NCBI GenBank assembly: GCA_038316355.1
Contig: JBBQAO010000003.1
Span: 49,981 to 113,980 of the forward strand
Direction of reading: 5' to 3'
DNA from: Ga0077527 sp038316355
GTDB lineage: Bacteria; Pseudomonadota; Gammaproteobacteria; Burkholderiales; SG8-41
Length of the DNA stretch: 64,000 bases
Shown: positions 7,445 through 16,546 of the stretch, piece by piece
How the letters are laid out: the number at the start of each line of letters is the position of its first letter
Position numbering within the stretch: the first letter of the stretch is position 1
Notes under the pieces: model-generated
The model's database searches: none
Told to the model about the DNA's origin: nothing
The model's input: only the letters and a program-made list of their open reading frames with translations
Program-made: the position numbers and the translations under genes

Positions 7445-8671
7445 GTGCAGGAAAACCAGAATCAGGCTGAGGCAGTTCCGGACAGCCGCGAACTGGCGCA
7501 AGCCGCCAAGGCGCGCGCGCCCAAAGAGGCGGCAGAGTTGCTGGCCGAATACCCCGCAGCGACGATTGCCGCCGTGTTGCTGGAACTGCCACCGGCGCTG
7601 ACCCAGGATGTGCTGGCCGAACTGCCGGGCGGCCTGGTCGATGGCGTAATGCATGCTGCGCCGGCAGAAGTCGCTGCACAGTGGCGGACCAACCAGCCTT
7701 TCGCCGAGGGCACCATTGGCCGGATGATGACGCCGGCGCGCGCAGTGTTTCGCCCCGACACGACCGTGCGCGATACCATCGAACAGTTACGGCCCCTGGT
7801 GCGCACCGCGTTCATCACCTACGGCTACGTTACGGACAGCGCCGGCAAAATGCTCGGTATCGTCACCATGCGCGATCTGTTGTTCGCCGACGAACAGGCG
7901 GCGCTCGAATCCATCATGCTGCGCAACGCTTTTTCCCTGACCCCCGGCCTGCCGCTTGCCGACGCCATGAAACTGGTGCTCGACCGTCACTATCCGGTGT
8001 ACCCGGTCTGCGACGAAACGGGTGTGCTGTTAGGACTGCTGCGCGGCCAGATCCTGTTCGAAGAACAGGCCTTCGAGATCACCGCACAGGTCGGCAGCAT
8101 GGTCGGTGTCGAAAAAGAAGAACGTCTGGCGACGCCATTGCAAAGCAGCTTCCGGTTCCGCCATCCATGGCTGCAGATCAACCTCGCCACCGCCTTTGTT
8201 GCCGGCGCCGTGGTGGCGATCTTCCAGGACACCGTCGATCGTCTGGTCATTCTCGCGCTGTTCCTGCCGGTGCTGGCCGGGCAGTCCGGCAATACCGGCT
8301 GTCAGGCGCTGGCGGTGACGCTGCGCGGCATGACGCTGGGTGAATTGAAGGCAGGCATGGAGCGGGCCCTGGTGATCAAGGAAGCTTCACTGGGCGCGCT
8401 GAACGGCGCTTTCACCGGACTGGTTGCAGCACTCGGCATGTTCATCGTCGCCTCGTATCAGCACAATCCCGACGCGCTGCTGCTCAGCCTCGTGGTCTGG
8501 ATCGCGCTGGTCGGCAGTTGCGTCGCCAGTGGCATCAGCGGCGCCATGGTGCCGCTGACCCTGAAGCGCTTCGGCTTCGATCCCGCTACGGCCTCCAGCA
8601 TTTTCCTGACCACCGCCACCGATGTCGTCAGCATGGGCCTGCTGCTGGGCCTGGCCGCACTGTTGATCTGA
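7445..8671 (+). CDS. mgtE: MgtE-family magnesium transporter
   Basis: A 408-residue inner-membrane Mg2+ channel. Residues about 15-100 form the superhelical N domain, 100-230 hold two CBS domains (GRMMTPARAVFRPDTTVRDTI..., AFSLTPGLPLADAMKLVLDRHYPVYPV), and 245-408 form five membrane helices including the family segment LFLPVLAGQSGNTGCQA and TTATDVVSMG, whose Asp lines the pore. The start is a GTG preceded by GGGAGA 6 nt away. The cytosolic domains usually gate the channel by internal Mg2+. It is transcribed alone and ends at a bidirectional terminator. Confidence 0.93.
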   Translation: MQENQNQAEAVPDSRELAQAAKARAPKEAAELLAEYPAATIAAVLLELPPALTQDVLAELPGGLVDGVMHAAPAEVAAQWRTNQPFAEGTIGRMMTPARAVFRPDTTVRDTIEQLRPLVRTAFITYGYVTDSAGKMLGIVTMRDLLFADEQAALESIMLRNAFSLTPGLPLADAMKLVLDRHYPVYPVCDETGVLLGLLRGQILFEEQAFEITAQVGSMVGVEKEERLATPLQSSFRFRHPWLQINLATAFVAGAVVAIFQDTVDRLVILALFLPVLAGQSGNTGCQALAVTLRGMTLGELKAGMERALVIKEASLGALNGAFTGLVAALGMFIVASYQHNPDALLLSLVVWIALVGSCVASGISGAMVPLTLKRFGFDPATASSIFLTTATDVVSMGLLLGLAALLI

Positions 8672-8687
8672 ACCAGAAAACCGAAAC

Positions 8688-8715
8688 AAAAAAGCCGCCC
8701 GCAGGCGGCATTTTT
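8688..8715. terminator. Bidirectional terminator between mgtE and the aminotransferase
   Basis: GCCGCC/GGCGGC (8694-8699, 8704-8709) with a CGCA loop, an A run before it and a T run after it, sits between two convergent genes. Confidence 0.8.
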
Positions 8716-8732
8716 ATTTTTGCAATTCCGGC

Positions 8733-9986
8733 TTATGCCGCTTTCGCCGGGGCCTTGCGTTTTTTCGCCTGCGCCGCAGTCGCATGCATAGCCGAGTAAG
8801 CCGCATGTGCGGCCGCTTCGGCGTCACCCACGTGCACGGCATAACCCATGTCTTCCAGCACCGAACCCAGCGCCGACAGGCACAGCATGACGTTGTCCGG
8901 ACGGCAGGAATAACCCATCAGGCCGAAACGCCAGATCTTGCCGGCGAGCGGGCCGAGACCGGCGCCGATTTCAAGACCGAATTCGTTCAACAGCGTTTTG
9001 CGCACTTCGGCTTCGTTGACGCCTTCCGGGCAACGCACTGCATTCATCTGCGGCGCCTGGAACTGCTCCTTGACGAGGAATTTCAGCCCCATCGCTTCAA
9101 GGCCGGCCTTCAGCGCGGTGTGATGACGATCGACGCGCGCCCATGCATTTTCGAGGCCTTCTTCACGGATCAGCAGCAGCGCTTCATGCAGCGCAAACAG
9201 CGAATTGGTCGGTGCGGTGTGATGATAGGTGCGAGTGGTCTCACCCCAGTAACCGAGCAGCAGATTCATGTCCATGAACCAGGAATGAATCTTGTCTTTC
9301 CGCGCCTTGACGTAATCAACCACCTGCTCCGAAAACGTCACCGGCGACAGCCCCGGCGTGCACGACAGGCATTTCTGGCTGGCGGAATAGGCGGCATCGA
9401 TGCCCCACTCGTCGACCAGCACCGGAGAGCCGCCGAGCGAAGTCACGGCGTCAACGATGGTCAGTGCGTTGTATTTGTGCGCGATCTGCACCAGCGTTTT
9501 GGCATCGGACAACACACCGGTTGAGGTTTCGGCATGCACGAATGCAACCACGCGCACGTCGGGATTTTTTTTCAGCGCATCTTCGAGTTTCTGCGGGTCG
9601 ACAGGTTCGCCCCAGCCGTCCTCGACGACGACCGCCGTACCGCCGCAGCGTTCGACGTTTTCGATCATGCGGCCGCCAAACACGCCGTTGCGGCAGACGA
9701 TGATCTTGTCACCCGGCTTCACCATGTTGACGAAGCAGTACTCCATGCCCACCGAGCCCGGCCCCGAAATCGGGAAGGTCAGCGGGTTCTTCGTCTGGTA
9801 GGCATAACGCAGCAGCGATTTCAGCTCTTCCATCATCTCGACGAACACCGGGTCGAGATAACCGATGGCGGGCTGGCTCATCGTGGTCAGCACGCGCGGA
9901 TGTATTTCCGTCGGGCCGGGGCCCATCAGCGTGCGTTGCGGCGGATGAAAAGAGTTGATGCGTTTGGGTGGCGCGAACTTGTCCAT
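8733..9986 (-). CDS. Alanine/serine-glyoxylate aminotransferase (class V)
   Basis: A 417-residue PLP enzyme of the AGXT/SgaA type, which transaminates glyoxylate using Ala or Ser. It shows LMGPGPTEIHPRVL near the start, GPGSVGMEYCFVN, HAETSTGVLSD, DAVTSLGG and the Schiff-base Lys in SASQKCLSCTPG, plus a Lys/Ala-rich C-terminal tail. ATG 9986 is preceded by AGGGAG. The frame is open without a stop into an HTH module upstream (next entry), so a longer fused product is possible. Serine-glyoxylate and alanine-glyoxylate specificities cannot be separated from sequence alone. Confidence 0.9.
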   Translation of the reverse strand: MDKFAPPKRINSFHPPQRTLMGPGPTEIHPRVLTTMSQPAIGYLDPVFVEMMEELKSLLRYAYQTKNPLTFPISGPGSVGMEYCFVNMVKPGDKIIVCRNGVFGGRMIENVERCGGTAVVVEDGWGEPVDPQKLEDALKKNPDVRVVAFVHAETSTGVLSDAKTLVQIAHKYNALTIVDAVTSLGGSPVLVDEWGIDAAYSASQKCLSCTPGLSPVTFSEQVVDYVKARKDKIHSWFMDMNLLLGYWGETTRTYHHTAPTNSLFALHEALLLIREEGLENAWARVDRHHTALKAGLEAMGLKFLVKEQFQAPQMNAVRCPEGVNEAEVRKTLLNEFGLEIGAGLGPLAGKIWRFGLMGYSCRPDNVMLCLSALGSVLEDMGYAVHVGDAEAAAHAAYSAMHATAAQAKKRKAPAKAA

Positions 9987-10256
9987 GGTGAACTCACTCC
10001 CTGCTAAGGCGTTGGCGAAAAAATTCTCTCCGTCCGGCCGCGATTTCAACCGCAGCGGTTTGCGCGTGGTGGCTTCATTGAGCACATCAACGGCGGCAAC
10101 CTGGCCGCCGGTAACCTGCTCGACTTCCATTGCCCAGCGCGCGGGCACATATCCGGATTTGACCCAGTGATTTACGACTGCGCGATCGAGCCGGAAGCGG
10201 CGGGCCACTTCGGCCTGGCTGCCAAAAAGATCAACTAGGCGTTCTGCGCAATTCAT
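9987..10256 (-). CDS. HTH (Cro/YdaS-like) leader, in frame with the aminotransferase
   Basis: From ATG 10256 the frame encodes MNCAERLVDLFGSQAEVARR and DRAVVNHWVKSGYVPARWAMEVE, a small YdaS/Cro-like HTH of the kind seen as stand-alone 70-90 residue proteins. It then runs through about 30 low-homology residues straight into the aminotransferase start with no stop codon. It could be an independent gene that lost its stop, a genuine N-terminal regulator domain (507 aa in total), or untranslated leader. The HTH match itself is clear by eye. Confidence 0.55.
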
Positions 10257-10358
10257 GCGGGAAAAATCCGGTGACTGGATCAAAAAATGTTCAAGGCAGT
10301 GCGAAATTTAACATGGCAAACTAAATTTGACAAGATTATTCACGCCCACCATAAGACA

Positions 10359-10380
10359 TAACTTATTGTTTTTAAACAAT
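10359..10380 (-). repeat. 22-bp dispersed motif, copy g
   Basis: Minus-strand copy with core TTAAAAACAATAAGTTA. It lies in the 200-bp divergent region (10284-10481) between the HTH-aminotransferase and the Bug-family gene, which otherwise shows only AT-rich promoter-like sequence. Confidence 0.5.
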
Positions 10381-10481
10381 TTTATTGAATTACGTCCCCC
10401 TGATAAGACCGTAAAAAAGTCACAAAGTCGTGGTAATGTTCCATCTGTCACAAATACAAAACACACGGGGAGAAATTATCC

Positions 10482-11459
10482 ATGCGCCATTTTGCCCACC
10501 TGCCGCGCTGCGTGATCGCCGGGATGTTGCTGATCGCACCCATGGGCGCTGCCGCCCAGTCCGGTGCTTATCCGAACAAGCCGATCCGCCTGATCGTACC
10601 GTTTCCTCCGGGTGGCGGTACCGATCTAGTATCGCGGACCATTCAGCCGGGGCTGAGCAGCCTGCTCGGCCAGCAGGTCCTGATCGACAGCCGCGGCGGC
10701 GCGCAGGGCAGTCTGGGCACGGCGATTGCCGCGACAGCCAACCCCGACGGCTACACGGTCGTCATTGCCGAAATCGGCGCAACGGCGGTGGCTCCGGCGC
10801 TGATGAGTAACCTCAGCTTCGACATCGCCCGCGACTTTGCCGGCATCAGCCAGTTGATTGAACAGCCGTACATCATGACCGTACACCCCAGCATCCAGGC
10901 CAATACATTGCAGGAGTTCATCAAGCTCGCGCAAAGCAAGCCCGGCGCGATGAATTTCGGTTCGGGCAACGTTACTGCCCATATTGCGCAGGAAGCGTTT
11001 TTCCAGACGGCCGGCGTCAAGCTCGTGCATATCCCATACCGCGGATCTGGCCCGTCGGTCGCCGCGGCCGTCGGCGGCGAAGTGCAGACGCTGTTCTCCG
11101 GGCCCGGCGCGGCCATTCCGCAGATCAAGGCCGGCAAGCTGCGCGGACTGGCGGTCACCACCGCGAAACGTTCGCCGCAATTGCCGGACGTGCCCACTCT
11201 GGGCGAAGCGGGCTACAAGGGATTCGTCATTTCCGGCTGGTATGGTCTGATGGGACCGATCAAAATGCCAAGGGAAGCAGTCGCCACCCTCAACAAGGCC
11301 GTAACGACGGTACTCAAAGGTGAAACCGGCAATATGCTGCGCACCCGTGGCTACGAGCCGGTACCGACCACACCGGCGGAATTCGACAAATTCATGCGCG
11401 CGGAAATCGAGCGCTGGAGCAAAGCCGTCAAACAATACAACATCAAACCTGACTTCTAA
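10482..11459 (+). CDS. Bug-family (TctC-like) periplasmic solute-binding protein
   Basis: A 325-residue secreted binding protein. Residues 1-25 are a signal peptide (hydrophobic core MLLIAPMGAAAQ). The mature protein starts YPNKPIRLIVPFPPGGGTD, the hallmark of Bug/tripartite tricarboxylate receptors, and keeps GTAIAATANPDGYT, PGAMNFGSG and LVHIPYRGSGPSVAA. These bind carboxylated or amphipathic ligands; the ligand cannot be predicted. No TctA/TctB membrane genes are nearby, as is usual for orphan Bug proteins in betaproteobacteria. GGGGAG precedes the ATG. A strong terminator follows. Confidence 0.92.
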   Translation: MRHFAHLPRCVIAGMLLIAPMGAAAQSGAYPNKPIRLIVPFPPGGGTDLVSRTIQPGLSSLLGQQVLIDSRGGAQGSLGTAIAATANPDGYTVVIAEIGATAVAPALMSNLSFDIARDFAGISQLIEQPYIMTVHPSIQANTLQEFIKLAQSKPGAMNFGSGNVTAHIAQEAFFQTAGVKLVHIPYRGSGPSVAAAVGGEVQTLFSGPGAAIPQIKAGKLRGLAVTTAKRSPQLPDVPTLGEAGYKGFVISGWYGLMGPIKMPREAVATLNKAVTTVLKGETGNMLRTRGYEPVPTTPAEFDKFMRAEIERWSKAVKQYNIKPDF

Positions 11460-11490
11460 GTCGCCGTCCTGCGATCACCCGCAACCTTCG

Positions 11491-11527
11491 CGGACCGGCA
11501 GTCTCAGGCTGCCGGTCCGTTTTTTTT
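11491..11527 (+). terminator. Intrinsic terminator after the Bug-family gene
   Basis: Perfect 11-bp stem CGGACCGGCAG / CTGCCGGTCCG (11491-11501, 11509-11519) with a T8 tail. Its right side overlaps the 3' end of the decayed EAL gene on the other strand. Confidence 0.88.
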
Positions 11528-12742
11528 CTGCCGTCCCAGCAACGCGGCGGCATCGGTTTCGCTCAGCGGCGGGCTGAAATAGTAGCCCTGCATCTGATCA
11601 CAGCCATGCTGCAGCAGGAATTCGAACTGCTCCGCAGTCTCAACCCCTTCCGCGGTGACATCCAGCCCCAGGCTGTGTGCCATCGCGATGATGGCCTGGG
11701 TGATGGCCACGGCGCCGGCATCCGCCGGCGTATTCAGGATGAATGAGCGGTCGATCTTCAGCGTGTCGATCGGGAAGCGCCGCAGGTACGCCAGCGACGA
11801 GTAACCGGTGCCGAAGTCGTCGATCGCGGTATGCAGTCCCATCTCCTTCAGCGTGCGGATCAGCAGCACCGCGCGCTTCGGATTCTGCATCACCATGCCC
11901 TCGGTAATTTCCAGCTTCATGCCGGCGGCGGCATGACCCGGCCTGGCAAACAATCGGATCATGTCGCCGACCAGATCACCGTAGAGAAACTGGCGGGGGG
12001 ACCGGTTGACGGGCATCATGATCTGCGGCAGCCCGTGCTGCTGCCAGGCATGTTGCGTGGCGCGGGCTGTATTCAGCACCCACTCCCCGATCGGCACGAT
12101 CAACCCCGTTTCCTCGGCAATCGTAATGAATTGCGCCGGCGGCACCAGGCCGAGGTCGGCATGCTGTCAGCGCACGGACCGGATCCCCGGCGAGATCCAG
12201 ACCCAGCGCGACTTCGTTGCCCGTCCGCGGCACGACATGGCGCACCACGACAGATTCGTCACGCTGTCCCAACGGCTTGATCGCAAAACCGGGTTCTCCG
12301 GCGCGGCGCGCAGCGGCTTCGAAAGTTTCGCGTTCACGGGCGGTGACGCGCTGGACATAGTGAATGACCTGAATCCCGGGATAACGCTGCGCAAAATCCA
12401 GCGCCGCGACGTAAGCGGTGAATTCCCGACCCGAAAAACGACCGTCGTGGGCCCGATGCTACGCGCGCACGCCCATCAGTATTTCGGAGTAACCGCGCAC
12501 GCGCGATTCAATGGCATCCCGGGCTTCGTTGCTGACGACCGCAAAGCGTTGAGCCGTCTCACCCCCGGCCTGCAGGCGCGTCGCATTCCAGACGATACCG
12601 GTCAGCAGCAGGCCGGCAGTCAGTACGGCCCATACCAGCCAGCGGTATCCGCGATTCAACGCATCGTTGCCGTCCGGAAAATCCAGATACCCTCCCGATC
12701 TGCGGGCCGTCTGCTACGCGCGAACCTCTTCTTCTTTTTCAT
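11504..12742 (-). pseudogene. Decayed CHASE-EAL cyclic-di-GMP signalling gene
   Basis: Reading the minus strand, a basic start (MKKKKRFAR) and a membrane anchor (YRWLVWAVLTAGLLLTGIVW) lead to a CHASE sensor (VVSNEARDAIESRVRGYSEIL) that stops at an amber TAG near 12458-12460. The same frame continues as a CHASE domain (GREFTAYVAALDFAQRYPGI, HYVQRVTARERETFEAAARR) up to LAGDPVRALTA. It then switches frame directly into the second half of an EAL phosphodiesterase (PPAQFITIAEETGLIVP, KLEITEG, DDFGTGYSSL, AEGVET) to 11504. The rest of CHASE, any PAS/GGDEF and the EAL N-terminus are missing, so an internal deletion plus a nonsense change has destroyed the gene. The EAL start motif is absent from the surviving frame. 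Confidence 0.85.
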
Positions 12743-12836
12743 GGGGCGGGCCGCATGATCCGGAGAAAAATTGCCGGCGGTTCAGCACTGCATATACGCA
12801 CGAGGCGGCCTGGCAGGAATGAAAACTGCGGCCGCG

Positions 12837-13709
12837 TCAGTATTCGGCATCAAACGCCGTGTCACCGTCGGCCAGCGGCTCACCCGACGCGCGCACTGCC
12901 GCGAAATCAAACAAGGTCCGGTCGAGCAGGTGCGAGGGCCGGACATTCTGGATGCTGGTCAGCAGCGTGGCGACGCGCCCCGGATAACGCTTTTCCCAAT
13001 CGAGCAACAAAGCCTTCACTTCCTTGCGCTTCAGCGTCGCCTGCGAGCCGCACAGGGTGCAGGGAATGATCGGGAACTGCTTCAGCTCCGCGTAGGCCTC
13101 CAGATCGCTCTCTTCGCAATAAGCCAGCGGCCGGATCACCACGTTGCGGCCGTCGTCGGACACCAGCTTCGGCGGCATGGTTTTCAGCTTGCCGCCGTAG
13201 AACATGTTGAGGAAAAACGTTTCCAGAATATCGTCGCGGTGGTGGCCCAGCGCGATTTTGGTCGCGCCCAGTTCCTGCGCCACGCGATAGAGCACGCCGC
13301 GGCGCAATCGCGAACACAGCGAACACATGGTCTTGCCTTCGGGGATCACCCGCTTGACGATGCTGTACGTATCCTGCGCCTCGATATGGAAGGGCACACC
13401 GAGTTTGGTCAGATATTCCGGCAGCACCTGTTCCGGGAATCCCGGCTGTTTCTGGTCAAGGTTGACGGCGATGATGTCGAAATGAATCGGCGCATGGCTC
13501 CGCAAATGCAGCAGGATGTCGAGCAGCGCGTAGCTGTCCTTGCCCCCGGACAGGCAGGCCATGACCTTGTCGCCGTCGCGGATCATGTCGAAATCGGCAA
13601 TCGCCTGCCCGACCTGCCGGCGCAAGCGCTTGGCAAGTTTGTTCGACTCGTAGTACGCCTTGCGCTCCTTGTTGCTGCGCGGCGTGATCTGTATGACCTG
13701 TGTATCCAT
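12837..13709 (-). CDS. ttcA: tRNA 2-thiocytidine-32 synthetase TtcA
   Basis: TtcA (290 aa) thiolates C32 of certain tRNAs using ATP and an oxygen-sensitive [4Fe-4S] cluster. The PP-loop is SGGKDS near residue 55; two CxxC pairs (CSLC and CTLC) carry the cluster; GHHRDDILET and the PLAYCEESDLEAYA block are family features. The start ATG 13709 agrees with homology. It lies with a pteridine reductase and a MidA-like methyltransferase, a grouping familiar from betaproteobacteria. Confidence 0.96.
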   Translation of the reverse strand: MDTQVIQITPRSNKERKAYYESNKLAKRLRRQVGQAIADFDMIRDGDKVMACLSGGKDSYALLDILLHLRSHAPIHFDIIAVNLDQKQPGFPEQVLPEYLTKLGVPFHIEAQDTYSIVKRVIPEGKTMCSLCSRLRRGVLYRVAQELGATKIALGHHRDDILETFFLNMFYGGKLKTMPPKLVSDDGRNVVIRPLAYCEESDLEAYAELKQFPIIPCTLCGSQATLKRKEVKALLLDWEKRYPGRVATLLTSIQNVRPSHLLDRTLFDFAAVRASGEPLADGDTAFDAEY

Positions 13710-13740
13710 ATTGAGTCCGATTCAATAGTTCATTGCCGCA

Positions 13741-14490
13741 TCAGGCAACAATGCTGCGGCCACCATCCACTGCAATGACTTGCCCGGTCACATAAGGTGC
13801 CAGGGCCAGAAATTCCACGGCCATCGCAATATCGTCGGGCTCACCGCTGCGCTTGAGCACCGTCTGGTTGACGATACGCTGGCGCTCGATGTCATTCTGC
13901 CACGCCGGATCCTCGGGCCAGACGATGGTGCCCGGCGATACGCCATTGACCCGCACCTGCGGCCCCAGTTCGCGCGCCAGCGACCGCGTCAGTGCCAGCA
14001 GCCCGCCCTTGGCGGCGTTGTAAACCAGATGGTTTTTCATCGGCAGTTCGGCATGGATGTCGATGATGTTGACGATGCAGCCCTGCGTTTTGCGCAGTTC
14101 CGGTGCCGCGGCCTGCGACAGGAACAGCGGCGCTTTCAGATTGGTGCCGATCAGATCATTCCACGCCTTTTCGTCGATATCGCCCACGGGAGTGGCATAA
14201 AAACTCGAGGCATTGTTGACCAGTACATCGAGCCGTCCGAATGCCGCCAATGCATCCTTGATCAGTTGCGGCAGCGCGCCGGGTGTCAGCAGGTCGGCAC
14301 GCGCCATTGCCGCCGAATCCGCGCGCAGCCCGTTGAACTCATGCAGCAGAGCCTGCGCGTCCTGCGCCGAATGATGATAGTTGATCACCACATTCGCGCC
14401 GGCAGCATGCAGCCGGCGGCAGATTGCCGCGCCGACGCGCCGCGCACCGCCGGTCACCAGCACCGCTTTGCCCGCCAGACCGTTAGCCAT
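13741..14490 (-). CDS. Pteridine reductase (SDR family)
   Basis: A 249-residue short-chain dehydrogenase. The cofactor loop is TGGARRVG (residues about 13-20), the form typical of NADPH-dependent pteridine reductases, and the later NNASSFYATPVGDI, VYNAAKGGL (catalytic Tyr and Lys) and NGVSPGTIVWPE segments match PTR1-like proteins. It probably reduces dihydropterin or dihydrofolate. It lies 31 bp upstream of ttcA on the same strand and diverges from the methyltransferase at 14572. Confidence 0.88.
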   Translation of the reverse strand: MANGLAGKAVLVTGGARRVGAAICRRLHAAGANVVINYHHSAQDAQALLHEFNGLRADSAAMARADLLTPGALPQLIKDALAAFGRLDVLVNNASSFYATPVGDIDEKAWNDLIGTNLKAPLFLSQAAAPELRKTQGCIVNIIDIHAELPMKNHLVYNAAKGGLLALTRSLARELGPQVRVNGVSPGTIVWPEDPAWQNDIERQRIVNQTVLKRSGEPDDIAMAVEFLALAPYVTGQVIAVDGGRSIVA

Positions 14491-14571
14491 GAATTATTGC
14501 CGCCTCGAATTTGCTGCACATTTCCTGATGACCATCGTAAATCATTGTTTATTTTATCGTAATATCCCGCG

Positions 14572-15729
14572 GTGACCCCATTGCCGAAGAACCCGACACT
14601 GCCGCTGCCGCCCCCCGCCGCACTGCAACTGAGCGGTCGGCTGCAAACGCTGATTCGCGGAGAAATCCAGTCTGCCGGCGGCTGGATCAGCTTCGCGCGT
14701 TACATGGAGCTGGCGCTGTACGCACCGGGCCTTGGTTATTACAGCGCCGGCAGCCATAAGCTCGGGGCAGACGGCGATTTCATCACCGCGCCCGAACTGT
14801 CGCCGCTGTTCGGCCGCACGCTGGCGCGACCACTGGCGGAACTGCTGGCGCAGGACATTCCCGACATCGTCGAACTCGGCGCTGGCAGCGGCGCGCTGGC
14901 GGCAACGCTGCTCACGGAACTCGCCGCACTCAACCGCCTGCCGCAGCGTTACCTGATCCTCGAAGTCAGCGCCGACCTGCGCCAACGCCAGCAGACGCAT
15001 CTCGCCGCCACCGTGCCACAGTTCGCTGACCGCGTGTCCTGGCTGGAGCAGTTGCCGGATCATCTGCACGCCGTCGTCATCGGCAACGAAGTGCTGGATG
15101 CACTGCCGGTGCATCGCGTGCGCACACATGATGGCAACGTTGAAGAAATCGGCGTCATTGCCAACGACGACCACTTTGCCTGGGATTTCCGTCCGGCACC
15201 GGCCACATTGCTGCAGGCCATTCCGCAAAACCTGCCTGACGATTACGAAACCGAAATCAGCCTGGCCGCGCCGGCATTGATCAGCAGCCTGGCGCAAGGC
15301 CTCAGCCGCGGCGCACTGCTGTTCATCGATTACGGTTTCCCGGCGCATGAATTTTTTCACCCGCAGCGCAACCACGGCACGCTGATGTGCCACTACCGCC
15401 ATCAGTCGCACGCCGATCCCTTCCTGTGGCCGGGCCTGCAGGACATCACCGCGCATGTCGACTTCAGCGCTGTGGCGCGGGCCGGCGCAGGACTCGACCT
15501 GCTCGGTTACACCGGCCAGGCGCAGTTTCTGATCAACTGCGGCATTACCGGATTGCTGGCCGAAGTCTCCGCCGCGGACATCGCGCGTTACGCGCCGCTC
15601 GCTGCACAGGCACAGCAACTGCTGTCGCCGGCGGAAATGGGCGAATTATTCAAGGTCATCGCACTGGGCCGCGGCATCACCACAGCGCTGACGGGATTCG
15701 GCCGCGGCGACCGTTCGCATACCTTGTAG
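14572..15729 (+). CDS. MidA/NDUFAF7-family SAM-dependent methyltransferase
   Basis: A 385-residue class I methyltransferase of the family that includes mitochondrial NDUFAF7, which methylates an arginine of a complex I subunit. Motifs: ISFARYMELALYAPGLGYY, GADGDFITAPELSPLFG, the SAM loop ELGAGSGALAATLL, VIGNEVLDALPVHR, FIDYGFPAHEFFHPQRNHGT and DITAHVDFSA. The start is GTG 14572. The bacterial substrate is unknown. It diverges from the pteridine reductase with an 80-bp AT-rich gap. Confidence 0.9.
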   Translation: MTPLPKNPTLPLPPPAALQLSGRLQTLIRGEIQSAGGWISFARYMELALYAPGLGYYSAGSHKLGADGDFITAPELSPLFGRTLARPLAELLAQDIPDIVELGAGSGALAATLLTELAALNRLPQRYLILEVSADLRQRQQTHLAATVPQFADRVSWLEQLPDHLHAVVIGNEVLDALPVHRVRTHDGNVEEIGVIANDDHFAWDFRPAPATLLQAIPQNLPDDYETEISLAAPALISSLAQGLSRGALLFIDYGFPAHEFFHPQRNHGTLMCHYRHQSHADPFLWPGLQDITAHVDFSAVARAGAGLDLLGYTGQAQFLINCGITGLLAEVSAADIARYAPLAAQAQQLLSPAEMGELFKVIALGRGITTALTGFGRGDRSHTL

Positions 15730-15777
15730 TCAGTCCGGCGACTTCCGTTATCATCTGGTTGATCTTCCAATAACACC

Positions 15778-15841
15778 GTTCGGGCTGAGCTTGTCGAAGC
15801 CCCGCATCATGCTTCCGCCCTTCGACAGGCTCAGGGGGAAC
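15778..15841. repeat. REP-like hairpin (GGGCTGAGCTTGTCGAAG family)
   Basis: A 22-nt left arm containing GGCTGAGCTTGTCGAAG (15778-15799) and a right arm CTTCGACAGGCTCAG (15820-15841) form an imperfect hairpin. This sequence family is widespread between genes of proteobacteria and other phyla. It occupies the gap between the methyltransferase and the cytochrome gene and may act as a terminator-like structure. Confidence 0.8.
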
Positions 15842-15845
15842 AGCA

Positions 15846-16529
15846 ATGTGGAAAGCTCTGGTGGCCAATTCCATCACCCGCCTGCTTGCGCTCATTTCAG
15901 CCGCCCTGCTGAGCGGCGGTGCGGTGCTGGGCGCGGAAGCGCCCAGCGTGGCGCAGGCGGAATACCGGTGGTCGCAAAGCCCCCACGGCCGCATGCTCGA
16001 ACGCATCCTGCCGCCGTCGGTCGAACCCGCGCAGTTGCCCGAAGCGCAGAGCCGCGGCGCGCAACTGACCGCGCGTTACTGCATCCAGTGCCATTACCTG
16101 CCTAATCCGGAAATGCACACCGCCGCGCGCTGGCAGCCGATCATCGAGCGCATGGTGTGGCGGATGCAGGGCAGGGGCAACATGGGCCCGCTGATGAAAG
16201 GCATGATGGCCGGCGTGCAGGCGCCATCCGAAGCAGAGATCACGACGCTTGCGACCTATCTGGCCAAGCACGGACAGCGGGAAATGAATCGTGAACATCC
16301 GGCGCTGCGCACCACCGCCGGACAGATCTACGGCATTGCCTGCTCGCAATGCCACGCGCTGCCGGATCCGCAGCGCCACACCGCGCGCGAATGGCCGGGC
16401 GTCGTGCAACGCATGCAGGGCCACATGGCCTGGGCCAATACCGTGGTTGGTGCTCCCGAGTTGCGCACCAACCCGGTTCTCGACACCACGGAGATCCTGC
16501 GCTTCCTGCAGCGTTACGCGCGCCGCTGA
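15846..16529 (+). CDS. Periplasmic diheme cytochrome c
   Basis: A 227-residue exported protein with a signal peptide (residues 1-29, ...SGGAVLGAEA) and two c-type heme sites, CIQCH (about residue 78) and CSQCH (about residue 161), in two similar halves that each continue with HTAxxWQPIIERMVWRM or HTAREWPGVVQRM. The Met-rich stretch between (MQGRGNMGPLMKGMM) could supply axial ligands. It is probably an electron carrier; no oxidoreductase partner is adjacent. The ATG is 4 bp after the REP-like hairpin, with GGGGGAA acting as ribosome binding site. Confidence 0.85.
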   Translation: MWKALVANSITRLLALISAALLSGGAVLGAEAPSVAQAEYRWSQSPHGRMLERILPPSVEPAQLPEAQSRGAQLTARYCIQCHYLPNPEMHTAARWQPIIERMVWRMQGRGNMGPLMKGMMAGVQAPSEAEITTLATYLAKHGQREMNREHPALRTTAGQIYGIACSQCHALPDPQRHTAREWPGVVQRMQGHMAWANTVVGAPELRTNPVLDTTEILRFLQRYARR

Positions 16530-16546
16530 CGGCGGGCGCTAAACGC

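Noticed and set aside
10284..10481. Hidden small gene in the AT-rich divergent region
   Set aside because: Frames are short and the composition looks like promoter DNA; only the 22-bp motif was supportable.
12006..12758. Plus-strand frame of 250 codons opposite the CHASE-EAL remnant
   Set aside because: No family resemblance; the minus strand clearly encodes CHASE and EAL pieces.
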